From NCBI GenBank assembly GCA_963814955.1, contig CAWFEX010000008.1, positions 1,116,001 to 1,180,000 on the forward strand: a DNA stretch of 64,000 nt, in the 5' to 3' direction. Every line of letters begins with the position of its first letter. Within the stretch, counting starts at the first letter, position 1. Made by a program: the position numbers and the translations under genes. Of this stretch, positions 48,692-57,784 are shown one piece after another. Below the pieces are notes generated by a model. It was not told the DNA's origin, searched no databases, and saw only the letters and a program-made list of their open reading frames with translations. Origin of the DNA: DATCJA01 sp963814955 (GTDB lineage Bacteria; Acidobacteriota; Vicinamibacteria; Vicinamibacterales; UBA2999).

Positions 48692-51127
48692 GTGACCACG
48701 GCCGCCGGCCTGCCTCGACTGCACCACGGCGATCTCGTTCGAATCCGGGGAGAACGATGGCGTGTCAGCCGATACGTCGCGTTCGACACCGTTGCGATCA
48801 TCGACGTCACCGGTTGCGGTCCGACGAACCGCGCAACGCACGCCAGGTTCCTGTTGCCGTTCGACGCCTTCGATCGGCTGACGCTCTCGTCAAAGCCCCG
48901 ACTAGTCAGCCGAGCCCGGTGGCGCCATGTGGCTAGGCGTACGCTCGCGAACGCACTGCCTTCGTGGAGCTCGCTGCAGGCAGCACGGGACGCCAACCTC
49001 TCAATCATTCCGTTTCAACTCGAGCCTGCCATCGCGATGACGAAAGGCGACGGCTGTCGCTTTCTCATCGCCGACGCCGTAGGACTCGGCAAGACGGTAG
49101 AGGCAGGACTGATGATCGCTGAAACGCTGCGGCGTCAGCCCGACGCGAAAGCAATCGTCATAGCGCCTGCCGGCCTTCGCGATCAGTGGCGGGACGAGCT
49201 GCGGCACCGCTTCAATCTCGAGGCGCCAATCCTGGATGCCTCACGCGTCGCCTCGACCGCAGCCCGAGTCGGCGCCGACATCAACCCATGGGCCGTCGAA
49301 CAGCTCGTCATCACCTCAATCGACTACGTCAAGCGTCCCGAGATCATGCGGTCGCTCGAGGGGCTGATTTGGGACGTCGTTGTGCTGGACGAGGCCCACC
49401 ACCTGACGGGGAAATCGGATCGCGCTGCCGCTGCCGCGATGCTCAGCGATCGCGCACGTGTCCTGGTGCTGCTCACGGCGACGCCCCACTCGGGCAACGA
49501 CGCTGAGTTTTCACGCCTCTGTTCGCTTGGGAACGCTGGGGGAAGCGAGCCGCTTGTCACATTTCGACGAACGCGAGCCGATGCCGGCGTTCAGTTTGTT
49601 CGTCGCTCCCCTCTTATTCGCGTGCGAACGACCTCCGCCGAAGCCGTCATGCACGAGGGGCTGATGGATTACGCACGACGGGTGTGGAGACAGTCCGCTG
49701 AACCAAGTGCCGCTGGCGCCAGGCTTGCCGTATCGGTCCTGATGCGACGCGCCTGCAGCAGCGCAGGCTCGCTTGCACGTTCGATCGAGCGCAGGCTCGC
49801 GCTTCTGGGGGATGTCCCTCCAACCGATGCCTTGCAGCCGAGCCTGCCTTTTACCGCATCGGGAGGCGACGAGGAACCCGACAGCGTGCTGGGATCGCCG
49901 GGCCTCCACGACCTTGCTGATGAGCGGCGTCAGCTCGCTCGTCTCCTGCAAATCTCGCGTACGGCTGCGGCCGACGAGAGCAAGGTTGCGATGTTGAGGC
50001 GGTTCGTCTCGAGAGTCGAGGAGCCGGCGATTGTATTCACTGAGTATCGCGACACTCTGCAGCGGCTGGCAGTGGCGTTCTCACATGTCGATGCGGTACA
50101 GCTGCACGGCGGCTTGTCGCAGCCGGAGCGCGCTGCTGCACTGCGTCGATTTACAGAAGGGAACGCCCGGCTGCTCCTGGCCACCGACACGGCAAGCGAG
50201 GGGCTGAATCTTCACCAGCGATGTCGACTCGTCATAAATCTTGAACTGCCGTGGACACCGCTGCGTCTCGAGCAGCGCGCCGGCCGCATCGACCGTATCG
50301 GCCAGCAACGGCGGCCGCACGCGGTCCACCTTGTCGCCGCAGGCACCTGTGAGGAGGCGACGCTCGCAGCCCTCGTCTTCCGTTTGAGACGCATACAGGA
50401 CGCCCTGGGCATGCTCGCTCAAGTCCCTGATGAAGAGCGCGTGGCCGAATCAGTCCTGGGAGCGCATCCCCGATTCGACCTTCTCGGCGGACCGCCGCCG
50501 CATGTCCAGGGAGTGGTTCCTTTGGACGCGCGACCGGCGGCTCAGGAGGAGGCCCTTCGTATTCGCCTGGCGCGCTCATTCGTTCGCGGCAGGGGTTCCT
50601 CTTCTGATATCGAGCGTCCCGTCATCTCCCACCTGAGGCGACGCCGGGAACGCGCTGTGCCCCACTGTTTGTGGGTCTATAGCGTCGTACTGACCACCAG
50701 TTCCGGCCGTGTCGTCTGGGAAGCGCTCTTGCCCCTCAGGGGTGACATACCGAATGTGCGCCGTCATTCCACGAAGTTGACGCGCAATCTTCTGGATTCG
50801 TGTCCAGAACTCCTTCAACGGGCAGTTGAGGGCGGCCGCGATCGCCTCGTCAGTGGACTCCAGCAATCGATGCAGCCGGCTCTCTTGCGTTGGAACGCCC
50901 GCGAATGCGATCTCGCAGCCGCTCTCCGCGCGCGACACGCCCGTCTTTCCGCCGGTTTGATTCAACGAGGCCTCTTCGATCGCCGCGACGAACGCCTTGT
51001 TGCGGCTCAGACCTCGCTCCTCCGGGAAGCGTTGTCCCGCTCGGCAGATCGTTTGCGCGATCTTGCCCAATCCAAAGACCTCAGGGTCGATACCAGCGCT
51101 CTCGTATTCGCGGCCGTGCTCGAATGA
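48692..51127 (+). CDS. SNF2-family helicase/ATPase (DrmD-like)
   Basis: 811 residues from GTG 48692. Two RecA-like domains: Walker A DAVGLGKTVEAG (about 128-139), DEAH box VVVLDEAHHLTG (about 230), TATPHSG, then the second lobe IVFTEYRDTLQRL, ATDTASEGLNLH and motif VI QRAGRIDRIGQ. The N-terminal 100 residues hold a small beta-rich domain (HHGDLVRIRGERWRVS). The C-terminal half is helical and ends near LFDRRDERL. Such proteins pair with adenine methylases in defence systems such as DISARM class 1. The next gene, an N6-methylase, begins 1 bp after its stop. Confidence 0.92.
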   Translation: MTTAAGLPRLHHGDLVRIRGERWRVSRYVAFDTVAIIDVTGCGPTNRATHARFLLPFDAFDRLTLSSKPRLVSRARWRHVARRTLANALPSWSSLQAARDANLSIIPFQLEPAIAMTKGDGCRFLIADAVGLGKTVEAGLMIAETLRRQPDAKAIVIAPAGLRDQWRDELRHRFNLEAPILDASRVASTAARVGADINPWAVEQLVITSIDYVKRPEIMRSLEGLIWDVVVLDEAHHLTGKSDRAAAAAMLSDRARVLVLLTATPHSGNDAEFSRLCSLGNAGGSEPLVTFRRTRADAGVQFVRRSPLIRVRTTSAEAVMHEGLMDYARRVWRQSAEPSAAGARLAVSVLMRRACSSAGSLARSIERRLALLGDVPPTDALQPSLPFTASGGDEEPDSVLGSPGLHDLADERRQLARLLQISRTAAADESKVAMLRRFVSRVEEPAIVFTEYRDTLQRLAVAFSHVDAVQLHGGLSQPERAAALRRFTEGNARLLLATDTASEGLNLHQRCRLVINLELPWTPLRLEQRAGRIDRIGQQRRPHAVHLVAAGTCEEATLAALVFRLRRIQDALGMLAQVPDEERVAESVLGAHPRFDLLGGPPPHVQGVVPLDARPAAQEEALRIRLARSFVRGRGSSSDIERPVISHLRRRRERAVPHCLWVYSVVLTTSSGRVVWEALLPLRGDIPNVRRHSTKLTRNLLDSCPELLQRAVEGGRDRLVSGLQQSMQPALLRWNARECDLAAALRARHARLSAGLIQRGLFDRRDERLVAAQTSLLREALSRSADRLRDLAQSKDLRVDTSALVFAAVLE

Positions 51128-51128
51128 C

Positions 51129-54100
51129 ATGATCGCCGGCGTACGGGGGCGCCTCATCAGCGCGACCTTCGCACAGACAGAACTGCACAAGCTTCCAGGG
51201 GCCGAGGCGCCGTCGGCGGCGTTCATCACTGCGCTGGATACCTGGTCGAAGAAACACGAATCAGCGCTGGGTCCGTCATCTAGCGTTCGTGCCATCAGCG
51301 ATGTCGCCGTGATTCCCCTCCTGACACTGCTCGGCTACGAAATCACCGCACGTCTCGATCGGCCGGCACGCACAACCTTCGATGCGGTCGCGTCGGCGGC
51401 GGTGTCGTTGCCAGTGGTCGTCGTCGCGTGGAGCGAACCGCTCGACAACGTCTGGCGCGACATCGTTCGCGACGGCATTCGTGCTGACGCGCGGTGGGGC
51501 ATCTGCTGCAACGGGCTGGCGCTTCGAATAGTCGATGCGCACCGAACCTGGACCCGGGCGTTTCTTGAGTTCGATCTGATGCTGCTTGACGACGAAGAAG
51601 CCTCGCGGGCGGTGCTCTGGAACACGCTGCATCGCGACGCGATGGAACGGCAACCGTCGTTTCTCGAGGTCGCGGCGTCGAGCTCAGCCCGTCATGGTGT
51701 GCAGGTCTGCAACGCTCTCGGAAAAGGGGTTCTCGAAGCTATCGCGCTGATCTTCGGCGCATTGGCGCCACGCAGTGCTGCCGAACCAAGAACTCTTTTC
51801 GAGCATTCACTGACGGTGCTGTACCGCGTGCTTTTTCTGCTCTTTGCCGAGGCAAGGGGTCTCGTGCCGATGTGGCATCCAATCTATCGGGAGCGCTACA
51901 CGATTGACGCGATCGTCGCCACGCTGATGGCGGGACGTCGCTATCGCGGCATCTGGGATGCGATTCTGGCGATTTCGCGGCTCGCCCACGGTGGTTGCCG
52001 TGCCGGTGAGCTCAGAGTCACAGCGTTCAACGGACGGCTTTTCTCGCCAGCTCACTCGTTCCAGTTCGACCGGCAAAAGATCGACGACGAGACCATGAGT
52101 AAAGCCGTGCTTGCGGTCGGTGCTACTCCGACCGCCACTGACGGACGACGACGCATTTCGTACGGCGATCTCGACGTTGAACAGCTCGGCGCCGTGTACG
52201 AGCGGGTGCTCGAGTACGAGCCTGTTCGCGCCGGCACCATTGCGCTGGCGCCGGAGCGGGATACTCGTCAGTCGACCGGAACTTTCTATACCCCGCGAAC
52301 GGTCACGGCCGTTCTGGTTCGTTCCACATTGGAACCGCTGGTCCGAAATCGCACTGGCGATGAGATTCTTCAACTCCGCCTGGTTGACCCCGCAATGGGA
52401 AGCGGGGCGTTCCTGGTGGCTGCATGTCGATATCTGGCGGCACAGGCCGAAGAGAAATTCGTTCAGGAGGGCCGCTGGCACCCCGGTGACATCACGGCAG
52501 CCGAACGTGCCGCGCTCCGTCGGGAAATCGCCCAGCGGTGCTTGTTTGGTGTGGACGTCAACCCGATGGCCGTGCAGCTGGCGCGGCTGTCCTTGTGGCT
52601 TGCCACGCTTGCCTCGGACAAGCCCCTCACCTTCCTCGATCACCATCTCGTCGCCGGCGACAGCCTCATCGGTGCGAGCGTCGAGGACGTGCGTCGGCAG
52701 CCCACACGTGCGCCCGGACGCCAGCGGCGCCCCACATCGTTGCCGCTTTTCGCCGGTGCCGACCCGACGGCCGCTTTGGAAAACGCGGTGCGCACCCGTT
52801 TGCAGTTGACGGATCAACCAGACGACTCTCCCGCTGTTGTCGCCGAAAAGACGAAGACACTCGCGGCGCTTCATGCGCCCCAGTCTCCTCTTGGCTGCTG
52901 GTCGAGAATGCTGGATCTCTGGTGCGCCGGATGGTTCTGGGACAGCGGCCCGCTCCCATCGACTGCCGTCTTCGGCGAACTGTGCAATCGGCTCCTGCAT
53001 CGACGAGTCACGCTCCCGGATCGGCTGATCGACCGCTTTCTCGACCGTTCAGCCACGCTGGCCGCATACCACCGTTTCTTCCATTGGTCGTTGGCGTTTC
53101 CTGAAGTCTTCTGCGATGAGCGGGGCGACCCGCTTCAAGCGCCGGGATTCGACGCCGTCATCGGCAATCCGCCCTGGGACATGCTCCGCGGAGACAGCGG
53201 CGAGGCGGACGTTCGAGCCGACCGGAAGGTGCACGCGCGGCGATTCGCAGACTTCGTACGCGAAGCCGGCGTCTACTCCGTCGAAAACCGCGCGCATCTC
53301 AACCGCTACCAGCTCTTCGTTGAGCGCGCGCTTCAGTTGACACGCCGAGGTGGGCGCATTGGCCTTGTGCTGCCTTCCGGCATTGTGACGGATAGCGGCG
53401 CCGCTCCGTTGCGCCGGCACTTGTTCGACCATGCTGACGTCGACTCGGTGACAGGCTTGAACAACCGTGGAGGCCTCTTCGCAATCCACCGAAGTCTGCG
53501 ATTCGTGCTGCTGACGGCCACGGCGGGCCGACCGACCGACAATGTCGCCTGCCGCTTTGGCATCGCGCGGGCAGAGGACCTGGAAGCCGATCATCGGCGG
53601 ATCGTGATGAGCCGTCAGCTGCTTGCGCGACTTTCGGGATCCGACGACCTCGGCATTCCCGAACTCGCCACCGACCGCGACCTGCGCATCGTCGAGGCTA
53701 TCAGCGCTCATGCTCGCTGGCTCGGTGCGTCTGAAGGCTGGAACGCACAGTTTGGACGCGAATTGAACGCCACGGACGACCGTCGATCCTTCCGGACTTT
53801 CAGCGGCAGTCCCGGCGCTCGGCCCGTACTCGAAGGCAAACAGTTGCAGCCGTTTCGAACCGCTCTGGCGGACTGCCGGTACGAGTTGGCGGAAGGCCAT
53901 CTCACCACGCGCATTCCGCGACGCACCCGGGTCGCCTATCGTGACGTGGCGAGCGCCACGAACCGGCTGACACTGATCGCCGCAGTCGTTCCTGCGCGTG
54001 CGGTGACAACCCACACGCTGTTCTGTCTGCGAACCTCTCTCCCGCCGGACGCGCAGCACGTTCTGTGCGCCCTCCTCAACAGCTTCGTCGCCAATTACGT

Positions 54101-54392
54101 CATAAGACTCCGCGTGAACACGCACGTCACGGTGTCACTTGTCTCACGTCTCCCTGTTCCATTCATTGACTCGAGTCACCCTGCGTTCGGGCGGCTGGCG
54201 CTGCTGTCGCGCACATTGGCCAACAGCCACGCACCGGTTGAGTCGATGGACGAATACGCAGAACTGCAGGCAATCGCCGCCCGACTCTATCGTCTGAACG
54301 CGGCCGATTTCGAACACATTCTGAGCACGTTCCCGCTGATTCCGGGGGAGGTGAGGGAGCGCGCTCTGCGCAAGTTCAGCGACAGCCGCTGA
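51129..54392 (+). CDS. Large N6-adenine DNA methyltransferase, Eco57I/DrmMI-like
   Basis: 1087 residues from ATG 51129. SAM motif I DPAMGSGAFLVAACR (about residue 420), preceded by STGTFYTPRTVT. Further GVDVNPMAVQLARLSLW, and motif IV NPPWD (about 680). The C-terminal 400 residues resemble target-recognition and specificity regions (GKQLQPFRTAL, RRTRVAYRDVAS, RLPVPFIDSSHPAF). The N-terminal 400 residues are helical, without an obvious PD-(D/E)XK nuclease motif. Translationally linked to the SNF2 gene (1-bp gap), so the two are a functional pair; a full DISARM would also need drmA, drmB and drmC, which are absent here. Confidence 0.92.
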   Translation: MIAGVRGRLISATFAQTELHKLPGAEAPSAAFITALDTWSKKHESALGPSSSVRAISDVAVIPLLTLLGYEITARLDRPARTTFDAVASAAVSLPVVVVAWSEPLDNVWRDIVRDGIRADARWGICCNGLALRIVDAHRTWTRAFLEFDLMLLDDEEASRAVLWNTLHRDAMERQPSFLEVAASSSARHGVQVCNALGKGVLEAIALIFGALAPRSAAEPRTLFEHSLTVLYRVLFLLFAEARGLVPMWHPIYRERYTIDAIVATLMAGRRYRGIWDAILAISRLAHGGCRAGELRVTAFNGRLFSPAHSFQFDRQKIDDETMSKAVLAVGATPTATDGRRRISYGDLDVEQLGAVYERVLEYEPVRAGTIALAPERDTRQSTGTFYTPRTVTAVLVRSTLEPLVRNRTGDEILQLRLVDPAMGSGAFLVAACRYLAAQAEEKFVQEGRWHPGDITAAERAALRREIAQRCLFGVDVNPMAVQLARLSLWLATLASDKPLTFLDHHLVAGDSLIGASVEDVRRQPTRAPGRQRRPTSLPLFAGADPTAALENAVRTRLQLTDQPDDSPAVVAEKTKTLAALHAPQSPLGCWSRMLDLWCAGWFWDSGPLPSTAVFGELCNRLLHRRVTLPDRLIDRFLDRSATLAAYHRFFHWSLAFPEVFCDERGDPLQAPGFDAVIGNPPWDMLRGDSGEADVRADRKVHARRFADFVREAGVYSVENRAHLNRYQLFVERALQLTRRGGRIGLVLPSGIVTDSGAAPLRRHLFDHADVDSVTGLNNRGGLFAIHRSLRFVLLTATAGRPTDNVACRFGIARAEDLEADHRRIVMSRQLLARLSGSDDLGIPELATDRDLRIVEAISAHARWLGASEGWNAQFGRELNATDDRRSFRTFSGSPGARPVLEGKQLQPFRTALADCRYELAEGHLTTRIPRRTRVAYRDVASATNRLTLIAAVVPARAVTTHTLFCLRTSLPPDAQHVLCALLNSFVANYVIRLRVNTHVTVSLVSRLPVPFIDSSHPAFGRLALLSRTLANSHAPVESMDEYAELQAIAARLYRLNAADFEHILSTFPLIPGEVRERALRKFSDSR

Positions 54393-54424
54393 TCACGAGC
54401 CACAGAGACACAGAGACACAGAGA
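54391..54424. repeat. Left inverted array flanking the GxxExxY gene
   Basis: GATCACGAGC followed by three perfect CACAGAGA octamers (54401-54424), beginning inside the methylase stop codon. Its last 26 bp are the exact inverse of 54815-54840. Confidence 0.9.
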
Positions 54425-54429
54425 GGATC

Positions 54430-54807
54430 ATGCACGACGGAATTCATTCCCAACTGACGGAACGCATCATAGAGTGTGCGATCGAGGTTCATCGCCATCT
54501 CGGGCCTGGACTTCTCGAGTCGATCTACGAATCGGCCTTGTGTTTTGAGCTCACAGCATCGGGGCTGGCCTTCAAACGGCAAATTGGTGTTCCGCTTTAT
54601 TACAAGGGTATGTTGCTCTCAGAACATCGTCCGGATTTGCTCGTATCGGATTCGGTCATCGTCGAGATAAAGGCAGTCGAGAGGCTCGATCCAATCCACA
54701 TCGCCCAAGTCCTCACCTATTTGCGAGTCACAGGTCTTCGAGTCGGGCTGCTTCTGAACTTCAACAGCGCAATATTGAAGAAGGGCATTCGTCGAGTGAT
54801 CTTGTGA
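54430..54807 (+). CDS. GxxExxY protein (PD-(D/E)XK nuclease-like fold)
   Basis: 125 residues. Family signature GPGLLESIYESAL (GxGxxExxY) and the nuclease-like core HRPDLLVSDSVIVEIKAVE, giving D...ExK; QVLTYLRVTGLRVGLLLNF is also typical. The function is not established. The gene sits alone between perfectly inverted octamer arrays, 5 bp from the left one and 7 bp from the right one, so gene and repeats appear to form a cassette inserted behind the methylase. The start is ATG 54430. Confidence 0.92.
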   Translation: MHDGIHSQLTERIIECAIEVHRHLGPGLLESIYESALCFELTASGLAFKRQIGVPLYYKGMLLSEHRPDLLVSDSVIVEIKAVERLDPIHIAQVLTYLRVTGLRVGLLLNFNSAILKKGIRRVIL

Positions 54808-54814
54808 TGTCCTA

Positions 54815-54840
54815 TCTCTGTGTCTCTGTGTCTCTGTGGC
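54815..54840. repeat. Right inverted array flanking the GxxExxY gene
   Basis: Three perfect TCTCTGTG octamers plus GC, the exact reverse complement of 54399-54424. Confidence 0.9.
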
Positions 54841-54860
54841 CAGTGACTGAGTGGGGATTT

Positions 54861-54943
54861 CCGTGTCTCCGTGCCTCCGTGGCCCGTGATCGACGTGCGT
54901 CCCTCCCACGTCCTGGCCCGTGATCGGCGTGTGTCCCTCCCAC
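54861..54943. repeat. Second, diverged repeat end and 34-bp tandem repeat
   Basis: 54861-54891 is the reverse complement of the left end 54391-54421 with five differences out of 31, all A/G transitions. It merges with a 29-bp unit starting GGCCCGTGATCG (54881-54909) that recurs at 54915-54943 with two changes (period 34). Confidence 0.8.
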
Positions 54944-54965
54944 CGTCGAGGTAATCCCACTGAGG

Positions 54966-54971
54966 TACGAT
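54966..54971 (+). promoter_or_regulatory. -10-like box before sucA
   Basis: TACGAT, 12 nt before the ATG at 54984. Confidence 0.4.
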
Positions 54972-54983
54972 GAAGCCGGACCT

Positions 54984-57773
54984 ATGAAACCGGACTCGAT
55001 ACAAGGCGTCAATCTCGGCTACGTCGTCGAGTTGTACGAACGGTATCGCGAGAATCCCGACTCGGTCGATCCGGCCACGAGGGCGCTGTTCGAAACGTGG
55101 CGTCCGGTTGACCCGACCGAACTGCTCGAAACGGCGCACCCATCGAAACTGCACGTCATCGTCGGCGTCGCCAATCTCGCAGAATGCATCCGGCGTTACG
55201 GACACCTTGCGACCCAGCTCGATCCGCTCGGCTCGCAGCCACCCGGCGATCCGTCGCTGTCCCCTGAAGCACACGGCGTGACCGAGGCCGATTTGCACGA
55301 GTTGCCCGCGTCCCTCGTTGGCGGATTCGTGGCGGAGGCATCGAAGACCGCATTCGAAGCCATCGAGAAGCTTCGCCGGGTGTACTGTTCGACGACCGGG
55401 TTCGACTTTGCGCACGTCTTCGTTCCCGAAGAAAGAGTGTGGCTGCGGACTGCGGCCGAATCCGGCCGCTTTCTGCCGGCCATGGACCCTGAGCGCGCCG
55501 AAGCGTTACTCGAGCGGCTTACGGAAGTAGAAGTCTTCGAGCAGTTCCTCCATCGTGTATTCCCCGGCAAGACACGTTTTTCCATCGAAGGGCTCGACTT
55601 GCTGGTGCCGATCCTCGATGAAATCATCAGCGGGGCGGGGGACAGCGGTGTGCGCCACACGGTGCTCGGCATGGCGCACCGTGGCCGGTTGAACGTGCTT
55701 GCCCACGTGCTCGACAAGCCCTACGAGGAAGTTCTCGCGGAGTTCAAGGATCGGATCCAGCGCGAGACCGTACGTCTCGATCTCGGCTGGCGGGGCGACG
55801 TCAAGTATCACGCGGGCGCGCGGACGTCGATTCCCCGCGGTCAAATGTTCCTGACCCTCGTCCCGAACCCGAGTCATCTCGAAGCTGTGAATCCCGTCGT
55901 TGAAGGAATGGCGCGGGCGGCAGGAACGCGGGCAGACGGCCCGGGTCCACCCGCGTTCGACGGGACGATGGTGCTGCCGGTGCTGATTCACGGCGATGCC
56001 GCGTTTCCGGGCCAGGGTGTTGTCGCCGAAACGCTCAACCTCTCGCGGCTTCCCGCCTACGATACCGGCGGCACGATTCACATCATTGCGAACAACCAGC
56101 TCGGATTTACGGCAACTCCTGACGAATCCTACAGCACGAGCTACGCGAGCGGGCTGGCCCGCGGCTTCAAGATCCCGATCGTCCACGTGAACGCAGACGA
56201 TCCTGTCGCTTGCATCGAAGCAGCGAGGATGGCGCTCGAGTATCGCGATCGGTTTCGTCGCGACTTTCTCATCGATCTGATCGGTTACCGGCGTTACGGG
56301 CACAATGAGGGCGACGAGCCGGCATTCACCCAGCCACTCATCTATCAGAAAATCGCCGGGCACCCTACAGTCCGGTCGATCTGGGCGAGTATGCAGGCCC
56401 GGCACGGTCAAATTGCAGCCGCACACGCTGAAGAGCTCGTTAGAAAGTATTTCGCGATCCTCGAAGCAGCCTACGCAAGGCTCGAGCGCGAAACAAATCA
56501 CGCGCCTCCCCTGCCGGATCCGGCGCCGGCCGGCATCGCAGGATCCGCGGAGACCGCCGTACCGCATGATCGACTGCGCCAGCTCAACGATGCCTTGCTC
56601 ATCCAACCTGCCGGCTTCACCTTTCACAAGAAACTCGAGCGCGCCAGAGCGCGCCGAAAGGGTGTCCTGGACGATCCAAACGCAAGGAACGTCGACTGGA
56701 CGACCGCCGAGGAGCTCGCGCTCGCGAGCATTCTGGCGGACGGCATCGCCATCCGGCTGACAGGCGAGGACGCCGCGCGGGGGACTTTCAGCCAGCGACA
56801 CGCCGTGTTTCATGACGTGCGCACGGGAAGTCAATTCATTCCGCTTCAGGAATTCAACGGAGCGCGAGCCTCCTTCGAAATCCACAACAGTGCCCTGTCG
56901 GAAAATGCGACGGTCGGCTTCGAGTTTGGTTACAACGTGTACGAGCCGGCTCACCTCGTGATTTGGGAGGCACAGTACGGCGACTTTCTCAACGGTGCTC
57001 AGGTGATGCTCGACGAGTTCGTCACCTCCGCCCGGGCGAAGTGGGGAATGAGACCCTCGCTGGTCTTTCTCCTGCCCCACGGACACGAAGGTCAGGGTCC
57101 CGATCACTCGAGTGCGCGCCCCGAACGAATCCTGCAGGCAGCAGCCGATACGAATCTCCGGCTCGTGAACTGCAGCACGGCAGCTCAATACTTCCACGTA
57201 TTGCGGCGTCAGGCGATGCTGCTCGAGACCGACCCGCTGCCGTTGTTTGTGCTCACGCCAAAGAGCCTGCTTCGGCATCCTGCCGTGGCCTCGATGCCTG
57301 TCGACCTCTCCGAAGGTCGCTTCCTGCCCGTGATCGACGATTTGCGGGCGCGGACTCGACCGAAGGACATTCGCCGGTTGATCTTGTGCAGCGGCAAGGT
57401 GTTCGTCGACGCAGACAGCAGCGAACAGCGCGCGGCCGCAACCGATATTGCGATTTGCCGCGTCGAGCAGCTCTATCCGTTTCCGTTCGAAGCCATCGGC
57501 GCGGTTCTCGCAGGTTATCCCGCCGTTCGGGATCTCGTCTGGTTGCAGGAGGAGCCCGAGAACATGGGCGCATGGGAATTCGTGCGACCGCTTCTCGAAG
57601 AGCTGGTCGCCGGCCGATGCCCGCTGCGCTACGTCGGTCGCTCGAGGAGCGCCAGTCCTTCAGAAGGATCGGCGGCGTGGCATCAGATCAATCAAAAGGC
57701 GCTGATCGCACAGGCGTTCGAGTTCACCACTTCCGAGACCGAGCCTTCGCTCGTCCTGTCGAAAGAAGCTTAG
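54984..57773 (+). CDS. sucA: 2-oxoglutarate dehydrogenase E1
   Basis: 929 residues. Thiamine-diphosphate enzyme of the TCA cycle. The N-terminal E2-binding segment (IQGVNLGYVVELYERYRENP) is followed by FSIEGLDLLVPILDEII, LGMAHRGRLNVLAHVLDKP, GDVKYHAGAR, LVPNPSHLEAVNPVVEG, IHGDAAFPGQGVVAET, the ThDP region IIANNQLGFTATPDESYST and RYGHNEGDEPAFTQP. The C-terminal half has SQRHAVFHDVRTG, EFGYNVYEPAHLVIWEAQYGDF and LPHGHEGQGPDHSSARPER. Length and motifs are normal. sucB follows after 11 bp. The upstream spacer holds repeats and a TACGAT box. Confidence 0.96.
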   Translation: MKPDSIQGVNLGYVVELYERYRENPDSVDPATRALFETWRPVDPTELLETAHPSKLHVIVGVANLAECIRRYGHLATQLDPLGSQPPGDPSLSPEAHGVTEADLHELPASLVGGFVAEASKTAFEAIEKLRRVYCSTTGFDFAHVFVPEERVWLRTAAESGRFLPAMDPERAEALLERLTEVEVFEQFLHRVFPGKTRFSIEGLDLLVPILDEIISGAGDSGVRHTVLGMAHRGRLNVLAHVLDKPYEEVLAEFKDRIQRETVRLDLGWRGDVKYHAGARTSIPRGQMFLTLVPNPSHLEAVNPVVEGMARAAGTRADGPGPPAFDGTMVLPVLIHGDAAFPGQGVVAETLNLSRLPAYDTGGTIHIIANNQLGFTATPDESYSTSYASGLARGFKIPIVHVNADDPVACIEAARMALEYRDRFRRDFLIDLIGYRRYGHNEGDEPAFTQPLIYQKIAGHPTVRSIWASMQARHGQIAAAHAEELVRKYFAILEAAYARLERETNHAPPLPDPAPAGIAGSAETAVPHDRLRQLNDALLIQPAGFTFHKKLERARARRKGVLDDPNARNVDWTTAEELALASILADGIAIRLTGEDAARGTFSQRHAVFHDVRTGSQFIPLQEFNGARASFEIHNSALSENATVGFEFGYNVYEPAHLVIWEAQYGDFLNGAQVMLDEFVTSARAKWGMRPSLVFLLPHGHEGQGPDHSSARPERILQAAADTNLRLVNCSTAAQYFHVLRRQAMLLETDPLPLFVLTPKSLLRHPAVASMPVDLSEGRFLPVIDDLRARTRPKDIRRLILCSGKVFVDADSSEQRAAATDIAICRVEQLYPFPFEAIGAVLAGYPAVRDLVWLQEEPENMGAWEFVRPLLEELVAGRCPLRYVGRSRSASPSEGSAAWHQINQKALIAQAFEFTTSETEPSLVLSKEA

Positions 57774-57784
57774 GGGTCCACTGG

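Noticed and set aside
51807..54125. Long antisense frames inside the methylase gene
   Set aside because: The methylase motifs and the coupling to the SNF2 gene fix the coding strand.
8551..54940. Short tandem arrays as a CRISPR
   Set aside because: Units are 7-8 bp (or two copies of 29 bp) without unique spacers, and no cas genes are present.
55506..57278. 590-residue open frame antisense to sucA
   Set aside because: sucA is unmistakable on the plus strand with all motifs; long antisense frames are expected in GC-rich coding DNA. The antisense frame has no recognisable domain.
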